A DNA stretch of 64,000 nt from Kiritimatiellia bacterium (lineage in GTDB: Bacteria; Verrucomicrobiota; Kiritimatiellia; RFP12; UBA1067), in the NCBI GenBank assembly GCA_017403825.1, contig JAFRDO010000027.1, positions 1-64,000 on the forward strand. The letters are read 5' to 3'. Made by a program: the position numbers and the translations under genes. Positions 49,089 through 56,808 of the stretch are shown piece after piece; the first letter of the stretch is position 1, and the number at the start of each line of letters is the position of its first letter. A model generated the notes under the pieces. The model was not told the origin of the DNA, searched no databases, and worked only from the letters and a program-made list of their open reading frames with translations.

Positions 49089-50125
49089 GAAAGCGCCTCC
49101 GCGAGCTGGTCGATGCCTGCGAAATTCACACGGATGAAGTCCTTCTCGTCGAAATCGCCGGCCCACGGCGCCATCAGGAAGCCCTTCAGGTGCTCCGGCG
49201 AGAGGTTCGCACGACAGAACTTCACCAGGCTGGCCATGCACCCGTCGTTCTTCGCGCCCGCCTCGCGACGGAGAGACGAGCACCAATTGGACGCGCACGG
49301 CACCTGGTCGAAGCCGGCCTTGTCGAGCTTAAGGTAAAGCTCCAGCAGCGGACGGCTCTTCGCGTCCGGCTTCATCGACGCAAGGTCGAAGCCCTCGAGC
49401 CACTCGTCGTAGTACCAGTTGTTGTGCACGACGCTCTTCGGGCACTTCGCCACGAAGTCGTCATGCTTCCAGCCGTAGTCGCTCCACATCCACGGGCGCA
49501 TCCCCGCGTCTTCGACCGTCTTAACGAACCAGAGAAAGTCGTGCCACCACACCTCGTTCTCGCGGACGCACTGGAAGCCCTTCTGGTGCGAGATGCGCTC
49601 CTCGTCGTAGCCGATGTGGAAGAAGCGCGGGCTGTCGAACATCTCAGCCGCGTCGCGAATGACGTCGCGGCAGACCTTGTAGTAGGGCTTGGTAGTCACC
49701 ATGCGCCCGTAGTCCTTGAGCCAGGCGTCGTGCGCCGTGGAGAAGTTGAGCTTGGGAATCGGCTCGAGGCCGAGCTTCTTAAGCCGCAGCACCTCGCCGC
49801 GGATCCAGTCCGGCGAGCGCGACCCCTTCACGGCCAGCTCCGGGTGGCTGGGATACACCGGAAACTCGCCAAGGTCGATGAGGACGAGGTTCATCTTGCG
49901 GGCGACCAGGCGGTCGACGAGCTGCTGCCAGAGCGCGTCGTCGAACTTCACGCGGTCGTTGCAGAGGGTTCCGTTCGTTATGGACTTCACGTCCTCGGGC
50001 AGGGCCTCGCCCCACATGTTGTGGCCCCAGTGCAGCAGCACGCCGCGAATGTCCTCGACGCCTTTTGCAAACGCTGGCGTCGCCGCCAGCGCCGCCGTGC
50101 CTTTCAGAAACTCAAGTCTTGTCAT
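49085..50125 (-). CDS. Tat-exported GH20-like TIM-barrel protein
   Basis: A 346-residue protein starting MTRLEFLKGTAALAATPAFAKG, a Tat-type signal with a single Arg in the motif. The barrel has KMNLVLIDLGEFPVYPSHPELA, LGLEPIPKLNFSTAHDAWL and RFFHIGYDEERISHQ; the Asp-Glu pair in HIGYDEE matches the catalytic pair of GH20 hexosaminidases. It lacks the GH20 N-domain and is shorter than that family, so it may be a related but distinct group. First gene of the six-gene operon; AAGGAGG lies 12 nt before the ATG. Confidence 0.75.
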   Translation of the reverse strand: MTRLEFLKGTAALAATPAFAKGVEDIRGVLLHWGHNMWGEALPEDVKSITNGTLCNDRVKFDDALWQQLVDRLVARKMNLVLIDLGEFPVYPSHPELAVKGSRSPDWIRGEVLRLKKLGLEPIPKLNFSTAHDAWLKDYGRMVTTKPYYKVCRDVIRDAAEMFDSPRFFHIGYDEERISHQKGFQCVRENEVWWHDFLWFVKTVEDAGMRPWMWSDYGWKHDDFVAKCPKSVVHNNWYYDEWLEGFDLASMKPDAKSRPLLELYLKLDKAGFDQVPCASNWCSSLRREAGAKNDGCMASLVKFCRANLSPEHLKGFLMAPWAGDFDEKDFIRVNFAGIDQLAEALS

Positions 50126-50152
50126 ATGACCGCATTGCCTCCTTAGGCTTTA

Positions 50153-50161
50153 ATTATACCA
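50153..50161 (-). promoter_or_regulatory. Extended -10 promoter of the GH20-like operon
   Basis: Minus strand ATGG-TATAAT (TATAAT rc at 50153-50158), 27 nt before the start at 50125. It is divergent from the promoter at 50181-50208, so one regulator could act on both. Confidence 0.55.
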
Positions 50162-50180
50162 TAATTTCAGCCAAAGACAG

Positions 50181-50208
50181 TTCACTGGCATGAGTTTTGT
50201 GCTATAAT
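50181..50208 (+). promoter_or_regulatory. Promoter of the Mpv17-like/GntR/GH127 side
   Basis: TTCACT (50181-50186), 16-nt spacer, TATAAT (50203-50208). The first usable ATG is at 50219, ten nucleotides on, so the 5' leader would be only a few bases. Earlier ATGs at 50207 and 50210 overlap or touch the -10 box and can be ruled out. Confidence 0.55.
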
Positions 50209-50218
50209 GATGCGCGTC

Positions 50219-50926
50219 ATGGACGCAAAACCTATCAATCCCCTGCGGATAGGATTTGAATCGGCAATGGCGAATGTCGTGCCGATGGTCGTCCTATGGG
50301 CCGCGGCGGTGGCGACGGTCACAGGTTACTATGCGGTGCCGGGATTTGCCGACGTTCTCGAACCGCTTGCGCAGTGGCAACGGGTCAACGGCTCGGTCGC
50401 GTCGTTTCTCAGCCTTGCAGTGTTCTGCGGCGTAATACCAGGGATATTTCTCTGCTCTATCAGGTCGCTGAGACCGCGCCATCCGCTTGTGACGGTCGCC
50501 GTCATGGCGGTCTGGTGCGGACTGTGGGGCATAGTCAACAACTGGATGTATGCATTCCTCTCCTGGTGGCTTGGCGACGGAAGAGACTTCGGAACGCTTG
50601 TCATGAAGACGGCGGTCGACCAGTTCGTCTGGACCGTGTTCGTCATTGCGCCAATCAATGCCACTTTCTGCTTCTGGATGGGACGTGACTTCTCACTCCG
50701 ACGGACGATGGCGGAATGGCCGAGCAACTTCGTACGGGACGTTTTCCTGCCAAACCTTCTCGCAAACTGGGTCGTCTGGGTGCCAGTCTTATGCGTCGTA
50801 TTCGCATTTCCGCTGCCGTTGCAGATACATCTGGCGGGGCTGGCCAGTTCGTTCTGGACTCTTATGTGCCTTCAAATAGGAAGACGCAGCGCCGCCGCGG
50901 AAGACAAGAGGACCATGATGCCATGA
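50219..50926 (+). CDS. Mpv17/PMP22-like integral membrane protein
   Basis: A 235-residue protein with about six hydrophobic segments. The C-terminal half carries a pattern recalling the eukaryotic Mpv17/PMP22 family: DQFVWTVFVIAPINATFCFWMG, then FLPNLLANWVVWVPVLCVVFAFPLPLQIHLAGLASSFW in outline (DQF.W, NW..W..., F.PL..., FW). Function unknown; the eukaryotic proteins form channels in organelle membranes. Its stop overlaps the start of the GntR-type regulator (ATGA), so the two are made together, suggesting a sensor or transport part for that regulator. Confidence 0.6.
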   Translation: MDAKPINPLRIGFESAMANVVPMVVLWAAAVATVTGYYAVPGFADVLEPLAQWQRVNGSVASFLSLAVFCGVIPGIFLCSIRSLRPRHPLVTVAVMAVWCGLWGIVNNWMYAFLSWWLGDGRDFGTLVMKTAVDQFVWTVFVIAPINATFCFWMGRDFSLRRTMAEWPSNFVRDVFLPNLLANWVVWVPVLCVVFAFPLPLQIHLAGLASSFWTLMCLQIGRRSAAAEDKRTMMP

Positions 50927-52011
50927 AGCCGATTCCCTTCAAGATAGACCGCAATAACCGCGTCAACCTGCCCGAGCAGCTGGCGAACGGTTTCCGCGTC
51001 GCGATAAGAAGCGGATATTACAAGCAGGGGGAACGCCTGCCGTCCTTTGCCGAGATCGTCAGGGAGCTGGACGTCTCGATCCGCGCACCGCGCGACGCGA
51101 TGAAAATCCTTATGGGCGAAAACCTCGTCCGTTCGCGCCAGCGCATCGGCTGCGAAGTAATGACGCACGGGGAGAAGGTCTGGAAAGGCCGTGTCCTTGG
51201 CGTCATGTGCGCCGCTTACGAAGGTTCATACTACATTTCTGTTCTCGTCGGAGCCATTCGCAAGGCCATCATTGCCGCCGGATACTCCTTCATCTCCGTG
51301 ACCATAGACCGCAAGAGGAACGGGAAGCCCGACTTCTCGCAGCTGGACGCGATGATGAAGGAGTCGGTAGACTTCGTGATTGCCGTCTACCCAGATGGAC
51401 CTACGACAAGGCGGCTTGCGCGTTACGCGGTCCCCTCGCTCGCATATGTCGATGTCCAGGATACGGCGGGACTGGACACCATCCGCTTCTTCAGCGTCCG
51501 CGACATGATTGCGATTACAAGGAAAATCGGGCCGGCAGGAATCAAGAAGGTCCTTTTGGCGGAATACGCGGAGATGCCCTTCGTGGCTGACGTCCTCGGA
51601 CGACACGGTGTTTCGGTCGAGCGGCTTAGAGTAAAGCCTAAAGAAGGCTTCGGATACCTGGAGGACATCAAGCGCAAGTCGCTGAACGCGCTCTGCAAAA
51701 GGCTGACGGACAGGAAAGACATTCCAGACCTGATACTCTTCACCGACGACTATGTCGCGTTCGGCGGACTCATGGCGCTGACGGAACTCCAGATCCGGGT
51801 GCCCGAAGACGTGAAGGTGCTGACGATGTCCAACAAGGGTTTTGCGCCGGTCTTTCCGGTGTCGCTCGCCCGCATCGAAATCGATCCCCTGGCCAACGGC
51901 GCGGCAATCGCCGATACGGCTCTTGCAAAGCTGGAGGGCAGGCGTCGACAATCGGCTCTCCCCAAGCCGGTGTTCGTCCCAGGCGACTCCCTGCCTACGG
52001 GCGGACACTGA
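50923..52011 (+). CDS. GntR/LacI-hybrid transcriptional regulator
   Basis: A 362-residue regulator: residues about 10-75 are a GntR winged helix (LANGFRVAIRSGYYKQGERLPSFAEIVRELDVSIRAPRDAMKIL in outline), followed by a LacI-type sugar-binding domain (GRVLGVMCAAYEGSYYISVLVGAIRKAI; DLILFTDDYVAFGGLMALTELQIRVPEDV). This fusion is common in Verrucomicrobiota and Planctomycetota. It probably controls the GH127-GH78 operon just downstream and perhaps the divergent GH20-like operon. Start overlaps the previous stop; GAGG is upstream. Confidence 0.88.
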   Translation: MKPIPFKIDRNNRVNLPEQLANGFRVAIRSGYYKQGERLPSFAEIVRELDVSIRAPRDAMKILMGENLVRSRQRIGCEVMTHGEKVWKGRVLGVMCAAYEGSYYISVLVGAIRKAIIAAGYSFISVTIDRKRNGKPDFSQLDAMMKESVDFVIAVYPDGPTTRRLARYAVPSLAYVDVQDTAGLDTIRFFSVRDMIAITRKIGPAGIKKVLLAEYAEMPFVADVLGRHGVSVERLRVKPKEGFGYLEDIKRKSLNALCKRLTDRKDIPDLILFTDDYVAFGGLMALTELQIRVPEDVKVLTMSNKGFAPVFPVSLARIEIDPLANGAAIADTALAKLEGRRRQSALPKPVFVPGDSLPTGGH

Positions 52012-52034
52012 TAACAATTATAACATTTTTGCCG

Positions 52035-52064
52035 TTGACTTTCGCAGCAGCGGTGTGCTATACT
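52035..52064 (+). promoter_or_regulatory. Promoter of the GH127-GH78 operon, leaderless type
   Basis: TTGACT (52035-52040), 18-nt spacer, TATACT (52059-52064), then 7 nt to the GTG at 52072. Transcription should begin at or next to the start codon. Confidence 0.65.
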
Positions 52065-52071
52065 GCCTTTC

Positions 52072-54504
52072 GTGGTCGGGGAAAGGACATTTAGACGTCG
52101 TGGACTCAAGATCACATGCCTCCTTGCGGCGGCATGTGCGCCGTTGCTTTGCATTGCTGCGTCCGGACGGCAGGCGCTGGAGAATCTTGGCGCCGGCGCG
52201 ATATCGCCGCGCGGCAGCATTGCCGAGTTCCTTCGCCGCCAGGTTTCGGGAACGACTGGACGTCACTCCGAGATCGGCTATCCGTTCGACGGCTGCATGT
52301 GGAGTGGCATAATCTCGAACATCTACTTCGAGGAGGACCTGCCGTACAGCCGCAGAATCGCCGCGCCGCGCGACGAGATATGGTGGCCGTACGAGCAGTC
52401 CGCCTACATGCTCGACGGCATGGTGCGGCTTGCGCAACTTGTCGATGCGCCGCAGCTGAAGGACGAGTTCCGCCGCAACCTCGACTTCTGCCTATCCCAT
52501 CAGGCGGAAGACGGAGACCTCTTCAGGGCGTATTCGAAGTCGTCCTGCCAATGGCCGATAGTCGTGTTCTTCCGCGCAGCGCTCGCATACTGCGAGGAGG
52601 CTGGTGACGAACGGGTACGCAAGGCGTTCATACGACACTACGCGTCAAAGCGAAACTTTCCGCAAGGTACGGACGACCGCGACGTGCTGAACTTGGAAGG
52701 AATGCTCAAGGTTGCGGAGTGGACAGGCGACAGGTCTTACGTCGATGCGGCGGAAAACTGGTTCCGCCGTCATATCTACTTCGCGAAGTTCTCGCGCACG
52801 AGCCGCGTCCATTCGCACGGCGTCACCTTCGCCGAAATGATGAAACTGCCGGCGCTCCTCTACAAGGCGACGGGCAAGGCGGAGTGGAAAGACCTGGCCA
52901 TCAAGGCCATGCGCGACGTGTTCGCCGCGAACGAGACGCCAAACGGGCAAGTGAGCTGCTGCGAATACCTGTCCGGGCGCGATCCCTGGGAAGGCAACGA
53001 GACATGCGTCTCGGCGGACATGATGTGCTCCCTCGGACACTTCACCGAGATCCTCGCCGACTGCGAGGCCGCAGACCACATGGAGAGAATCGCCTACAAC
53101 GCGCTGCCCGGCGCGACGACAAAGGACTTCACGCGCCACCAGTACATCTCGCTGCCGAACCAAGCCGTAGCCACGCCGTTCTCCCATGGCGGGCACTTCT
53201 TCTACGGCGAGCCCGACTGGAACCGTTTCCGCGCCTGCCACTTCGCGCAGTGCTGCAGCGGCAACATAAACCGCGCGATGCCGCTTTTTGCGGAGCACAT
53301 GTGGCTGCGACGCAAGGCGGACGGCGCACCGGTCGCGATGCTGCACGGCCCGAGCTCCGTATCGTTCGAGAAGGACGGAAGGAAGTTCTCTATCTCATGC
53401 GAGACGGATTATCCGTTTGGCGACAGGCTCGTTTACAGATTCCATTGCGACGGCAGGCTCGACACGCCGCTCATCGTAAGAGTTCCGGGCTGGAGCGGAC
53501 CTCCGCGGTTTGCAAAATGCGGCAGCAAGGTTTCGCCAGACGCCAGGTCCGGGTGCCTTGCCGAAATCGCCGGACCGTGGAAAGACGGCGACACGCTTGA
53601 AGCAACGTTCCCTCAGGAGGTGACGCTGGAATCCGACCGCCACTGGCACTGGCTCCGCCGCGGTGCGCTCACCCTTGCATACCCGGTAAAGACCCGAATG
53701 ATCGAAGAAAAGCCAGGCGAACGATTCTCCGACCTCAGCTTCGAGGATCCAGCGCCGTTCAACTTCGCCTTCGACCTCGATGAGATTGCTAAGGCCGAAC
53801 TGAAGGCCGAATTCGTGCCGTCCGAGTATCCGTTCGAGCATCCCAACCTCGTCGTCAAGGTGCCGATGCGAGAGATCCGCGAATGGCAGGGGCTTTCCGA
53901 AGGACGCTTCACGCCGGCGGTTCCTCTCTTCACGCATGCGACAGGCCGAAAGGTCACGCTCGATTTCGTGCCCTATGCGACAACGCTTACGCGCATCACC
54001 GCATTCCCCGACACTGCGAAACGCAAGCCACTGCCGGTCGTTCGAACTTATGCGAGCCCCGAGTGCTACGACTACGATCCGAAGAAACCGCTTTCCGAAC
54101 AAGTCGCCGATCCCGAATCGTGGACGAACTACGAGTTCTGCGACAAGGGCGTGGCCATCCAGCGCTCGCCGGATCTCTGGAGCGACCTCGAAGCGCAGTA
54201 TCTCGCGAACAAGGGAAAGTTCGCGTACGTACTGATACGCTTCTGGAGCGACCGCGCGGGCAAGGTGACGTGCGCGCTCGGCGCAAGCCGCTGCGTACAG
54301 GCGTTCTTCGAGGGCAAGGAGGTCTATTCGAACGGGCCGATCGTTGAGGGGCGCATGGTCGCGCCGTTTTGGTTCGACCTTGACGCAAAGAAAGGATACA
54401 ACTGTCTCAAGGCCAAGGTCGCCACTAATGGTAAGGAAAAGGTGTTCGGGCAGGATCAATTCCGCCGCGAGTGGGGCGTGAAGCTGGAGGTGTTCAGGGA
54501 ATGA
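52072..54504 (+). CDS. GH127 family enzyme, beta-L-arabinofuranosidase-like, exported
   Basis: An 810-residue protein with a signal peptide (LKITCLLAAACAPLLCIAASG) and the DUF1680/GH127 (alpha/alpha)6 barrel. The zinc site of the family is visible: ETC in GNETCVSADMM (Glu and Cys) and the Cys pair in FAQCCSGNINR, of which one is the catalytic nucleophile. Beta-sandwich domains follow (RLDTPLIVRVPGWS...). The family frees beta-L-arabinofuranose from plant glycans; some relatives act on other sugars of rhamnogalacturonan II. GTG start chosen by promoter position. The stop overlaps the GH78 ATG (ATGA). Confidence 0.92.
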   Translation: MVGERTFRRRGLKITCLLAAACAPLLCIAASGRQALENLGAGAISPRGSIAEFLRRQVSGTTGRHSEIGYPFDGCMWSGIISNIYFEEDLPYSRRIAAPRDEIWWPYEQSAYMLDGMVRLAQLVDAPQLKDEFRRNLDFCLSHQAEDGDLFRAYSKSSCQWPIVVFFRAALAYCEEAGDERVRKAFIRHYASKRNFPQGTDDRDVLNLEGMLKVAEWTGDRSYVDAAENWFRRHIYFAKFSRTSRVHSHGVTFAEMMKLPALLYKATGKAEWKDLAIKAMRDVFAANETPNGQVSCCEYLSGRDPWEGNETCVSADMMCSLGHFTEILADCEAADHMERIAYNALPGATTKDFTRHQYISLPNQAVATPFSHGGHFFYGEPDWNRFRACHFAQCCSGNINRAMPLFAEHMWLRRKADGAPVAMLHGPSSVSFEKDGRKFSISCETDYPFGDRLVYRFHCDGRLDTPLIVRVPGWSGPPRFAKCGSKVSPDARSGCLAEIAGPWKDGDTLEATFPQEVTLESDRHWHWLRRGALTLAYPVKTRMIEEKPGERFSDLSFEDPAPFNFAFDLDEIAKAELKAEFVPSEYPFEHPNLVVKVPMREIREWQGLSEGRFTPAVPLFTHATGRKVTLDFVPYATTLTRITAFPDTAKRKPLPVVRTYASPECYDYDPKKPLSEQVADPESWTNYEFCDKGVAIQRSPDLWSDLEAQYLANKGKFAYVLIRFWSDRAGKVTCALGASRCVQAFFEGKEVYSNGPIVEGRMVAPFWFDLDAKKGYNCLKAKVATNGKEKVFGQDQFRREWGVKLEVFRE

Positions 54505-56792
54505 GCGTGATTGCAGCGCTTTTTTTCGCAGCAGAATGGATCTCGGGGTCATACGTGCCGCCGGCGGAATCCGACGCGGCCGCGTTCTTCGCTCCGGCGC
54601 GGAACGACATCGTCGAGCGAACGTTCCGGACGCGCGACGTCACCGTCACAAGCGCCGTATGGCGCGTGGCCGCGCCGGGAATGCGCGACCTTTTCGTGAA
54701 CGGCGAACGCATCTCGCCGACCGCGCTGCCTCCGCTTACGCCATACCGCAAGCGGATTCTCGAGGAGTCCTTCGACGTCACTGCGAAGCTGCACCGGAAC
54801 GCGGACAACACGCTTCGCGTGGAGCTTGGCAACGGCTGGTACAATCCACTGCCGCTCAAGATGTGGTATGTCTACAATTTGCGCAACTATCTTGCCGTCG
54901 GCACGCCGTGCGTGAAAGCGACACTGAAGGTCGCTTATGCTGACGGAGTGACGGAGAAAATCGCGACCGACGGATCGTGGCGCGCGGCGCAGGGCCGCAT
55001 CGTGAACAACAGCATCTATCTCGGAGTCGTGGAAGACAGGAGGCTGTCCGTCGATTTCAACGAGAATGCGCGAACCGTAGAAGGACCATCCGGCAAGGTC
55101 GTTGCGGCCGGCGCGTTCCCGAAGGTGGTCGTCTATGACCGTTGGTCGGCGAAGAGCGTGACGCAGATATCAAACGGCGTTTGGCTTGTCGACATGGACG
55201 TAAATGCGACGGGCACCTTGCGGGCAAGGCTTCGCGCCGTCCCGAAAGGCGCCAAAGTGCACCTGCGGCAAGGAGAGCGCGTCTGGCCAGACGGCACCGT
55301 AAACGTAATGACTGCAGTCGCCGGACAGATCAAGGATCCCCGCAAGGGGCCGCTCTACGCGATCGCCGAGCAGCGCGACAGCGTGATCGGGGACGGTTCG
55401 CCCGACTTCGTGTTCGAGCCCCGCATGACGTTCCACGTTTTCCGCTACGTGCAGGTCGAAGGACCTTGCGCCGCGCCAAAGCCGGAGGACTTCGAGATCT
55501 GCGCGTGGTCGGCGGACGTGAAAGAGCGCTCGCATTTCACCTGCTCGAACGCCAGGCTGAACCAGCTGCACGAAGCCTGCCGCCGCACGTTCCGCGCGAA
55601 CCTGCAAAGCGTGCAGTCGGATTGCCCGGGACGCGAGAAGTTCGGCTATGGCGGCGACATCGCCTGCACGCTTGACGCCTTCTGGGCAAACTATGACATG
55701 GCGGAATTCTACAGAAAGACATTGAGGGACTTTCTCGACGAGGCGGAAGACGACGGACTTTTCACAGAGACCGCGCCGTTCGTCGGCATCGCATCGAAAT
55801 CCGCATATCCCGCCGACGGGCAGGGGAACGGACAGATGGTCGCCGGAAACGGGACCCGCGCGGCGCCAATCGGCTGGGCCGTCGGCGTGCCGGTCATCGT
55901 CGATTCGCTTGTGCGCTACGACGGCGACATCGCTTCGGTGCGGCTTGCATATCCAGCGCTTGTCCGTTTCATCGACCTTATCGCGAAACGCTACCCTTCC
56001 AACGACTTGCCGAAATGCCTTGGAGACTGGATCGCCATCGAGCCGGAGAAAGCCAACTGCGGGCTTTCTGGCCTGGCGCACTGGCATCAGTTCGTTGCCT
56101 TGACGGCGAAGTTCGCGCGGCTTCTCGGGAAGGCTGACGATGCCGAACGGCTGACTGGACTCGCCGAGCGAATCGCCGTGAAGTTCCGCGCCGACTACGT
56201 TCATGAAGGAGGCAAGGTCGGGTCCGGGTTTCAAGGCGAGCAGCTTTTCGCGCTTTACCACGGGCTACTGGAGCCGAAGGACGTTCCGGCGGCGTACGGG
56301 CTGCTCAAAAAGGACATCCGCGCGCACGGCGACGCCCTCACCACCGGCATCTTCGGCACGAAGTACCTGTTCGAATATCTGCCCCTGCACGGGGACGCCG
56401 CCCTTGCGGCGCGGGTGGCGATGCACGAGGGCTTCCCAGGGTGGTTTCACATGCTCGACAGAGGCGCAACGACGCTTTGGGAGAACTGGTCGGAGGAAAA
56501 GAGCGTGAACGTCCACAGCAACTGCCATCCGATGTTTGGCTCCGTCGACGAGTGGCTGATCCGGCATGTGTTGGGCATTTCGGTCTGCGAAGACGCCGTC
56601 GGCTGCGACAAGGTGCGCGTCGATCCCCAGCCGATCCCCGGCGTGACGTCGGCATCCGGCTGGTTCGACACGCCGAAAGGCCGCATAACCGTTTCATGGA
56701 AGACCGTGAACGGCAAGCTTGAAGTCGATTCTCGTGTACCCGAAGGAATAACGCTTGTCGGGGCGCAAAATGATTCTAATGGGAAAAACTAA
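54501..56792 (+). CDS. GH78 alpha-L-rhamnosidase
   Basis: A 763-residue enzyme with N-terminal beta domains and an (alpha/alpha)6 barrel. GH78 marks are QSDCPGREKFGYGGDIACT (catalytic acidic region), DWIAIEPEKANCG, GATTLWENWSEE and NCHPMFGSVDEWL near the end, matching the SHNHPMFGSV motif of the family. It removes alpha-L-rhamnose from rhamnogalacturonan or flavonoid glycosides. The short hydrophobic start (SVIAALFFAAEW) may be a weak signal peptide. ATGA overlap with GH127 sets the start. Confidence 0.92.
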   Translation: MSVIAALFFAAEWISGSYVPPAESDAAAFFAPARNDIVERTFRTRDVTVTSAVWRVAAPGMRDLFVNGERISPTALPPLTPYRKRILEESFDVTAKLHRNADNTLRVELGNGWYNPLPLKMWYVYNLRNYLAVGTPCVKATLKVAYADGVTEKIATDGSWRAAQGRIVNNSIYLGVVEDRRLSVDFNENARTVEGPSGKVVAAGAFPKVVVYDRWSAKSVTQISNGVWLVDMDVNATGTLRARLRAVPKGAKVHLRQGERVWPDGTVNVMTAVAGQIKDPRKGPLYAIAEQRDSVIGDGSPDFVFEPRMTFHVFRYVQVEGPCAAPKPEDFEICAWSADVKERSHFTCSNARLNQLHEACRRTFRANLQSVQSDCPGREKFGYGGDIACTLDAFWANYDMAEFYRKTLRDFLDEAEDDGLFTETAPFVGIASKSAYPADGQGNGQMVAGNGTRAAPIGWAVGVPVIVDSLVRYDGDIASVRLAYPALVRFIDLIAKRYPSNDLPKCLGDWIAIEPEKANCGLSGLAHWHQFVALTAKFARLLGKADDAERLTGLAERIAVKFRADYVHEGGKVGSGFQGEQLFALYHGLLEPKDVPAAYGLLKKDIRAHGDALTTGIFGTKYLFEYLPLHGDAALAARVAMHEGFPGWFHMLDRGATTLWENWSEEKSVNVHSNCHPMFGSVDEWLIRHVLGISVCEDAVGCDKVRVDPQPIPGVTSASGWFDTPKGRITVSWKTVNGKLEVDSRVPEGITLVGAQNDSNGKN

Positions 56793-56808
56793 AAACAAGG
56801 AGATAGTC

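Noticed and set aside
45284..49337. Long plus-strand frames of 515 and 608 codons opposite the RsgA to PHP genes
   Set aside because: Composition is typical of antisense frames in GC-rich DNA, no ribosome sites, and each lies over well-supported minus-strand genes.
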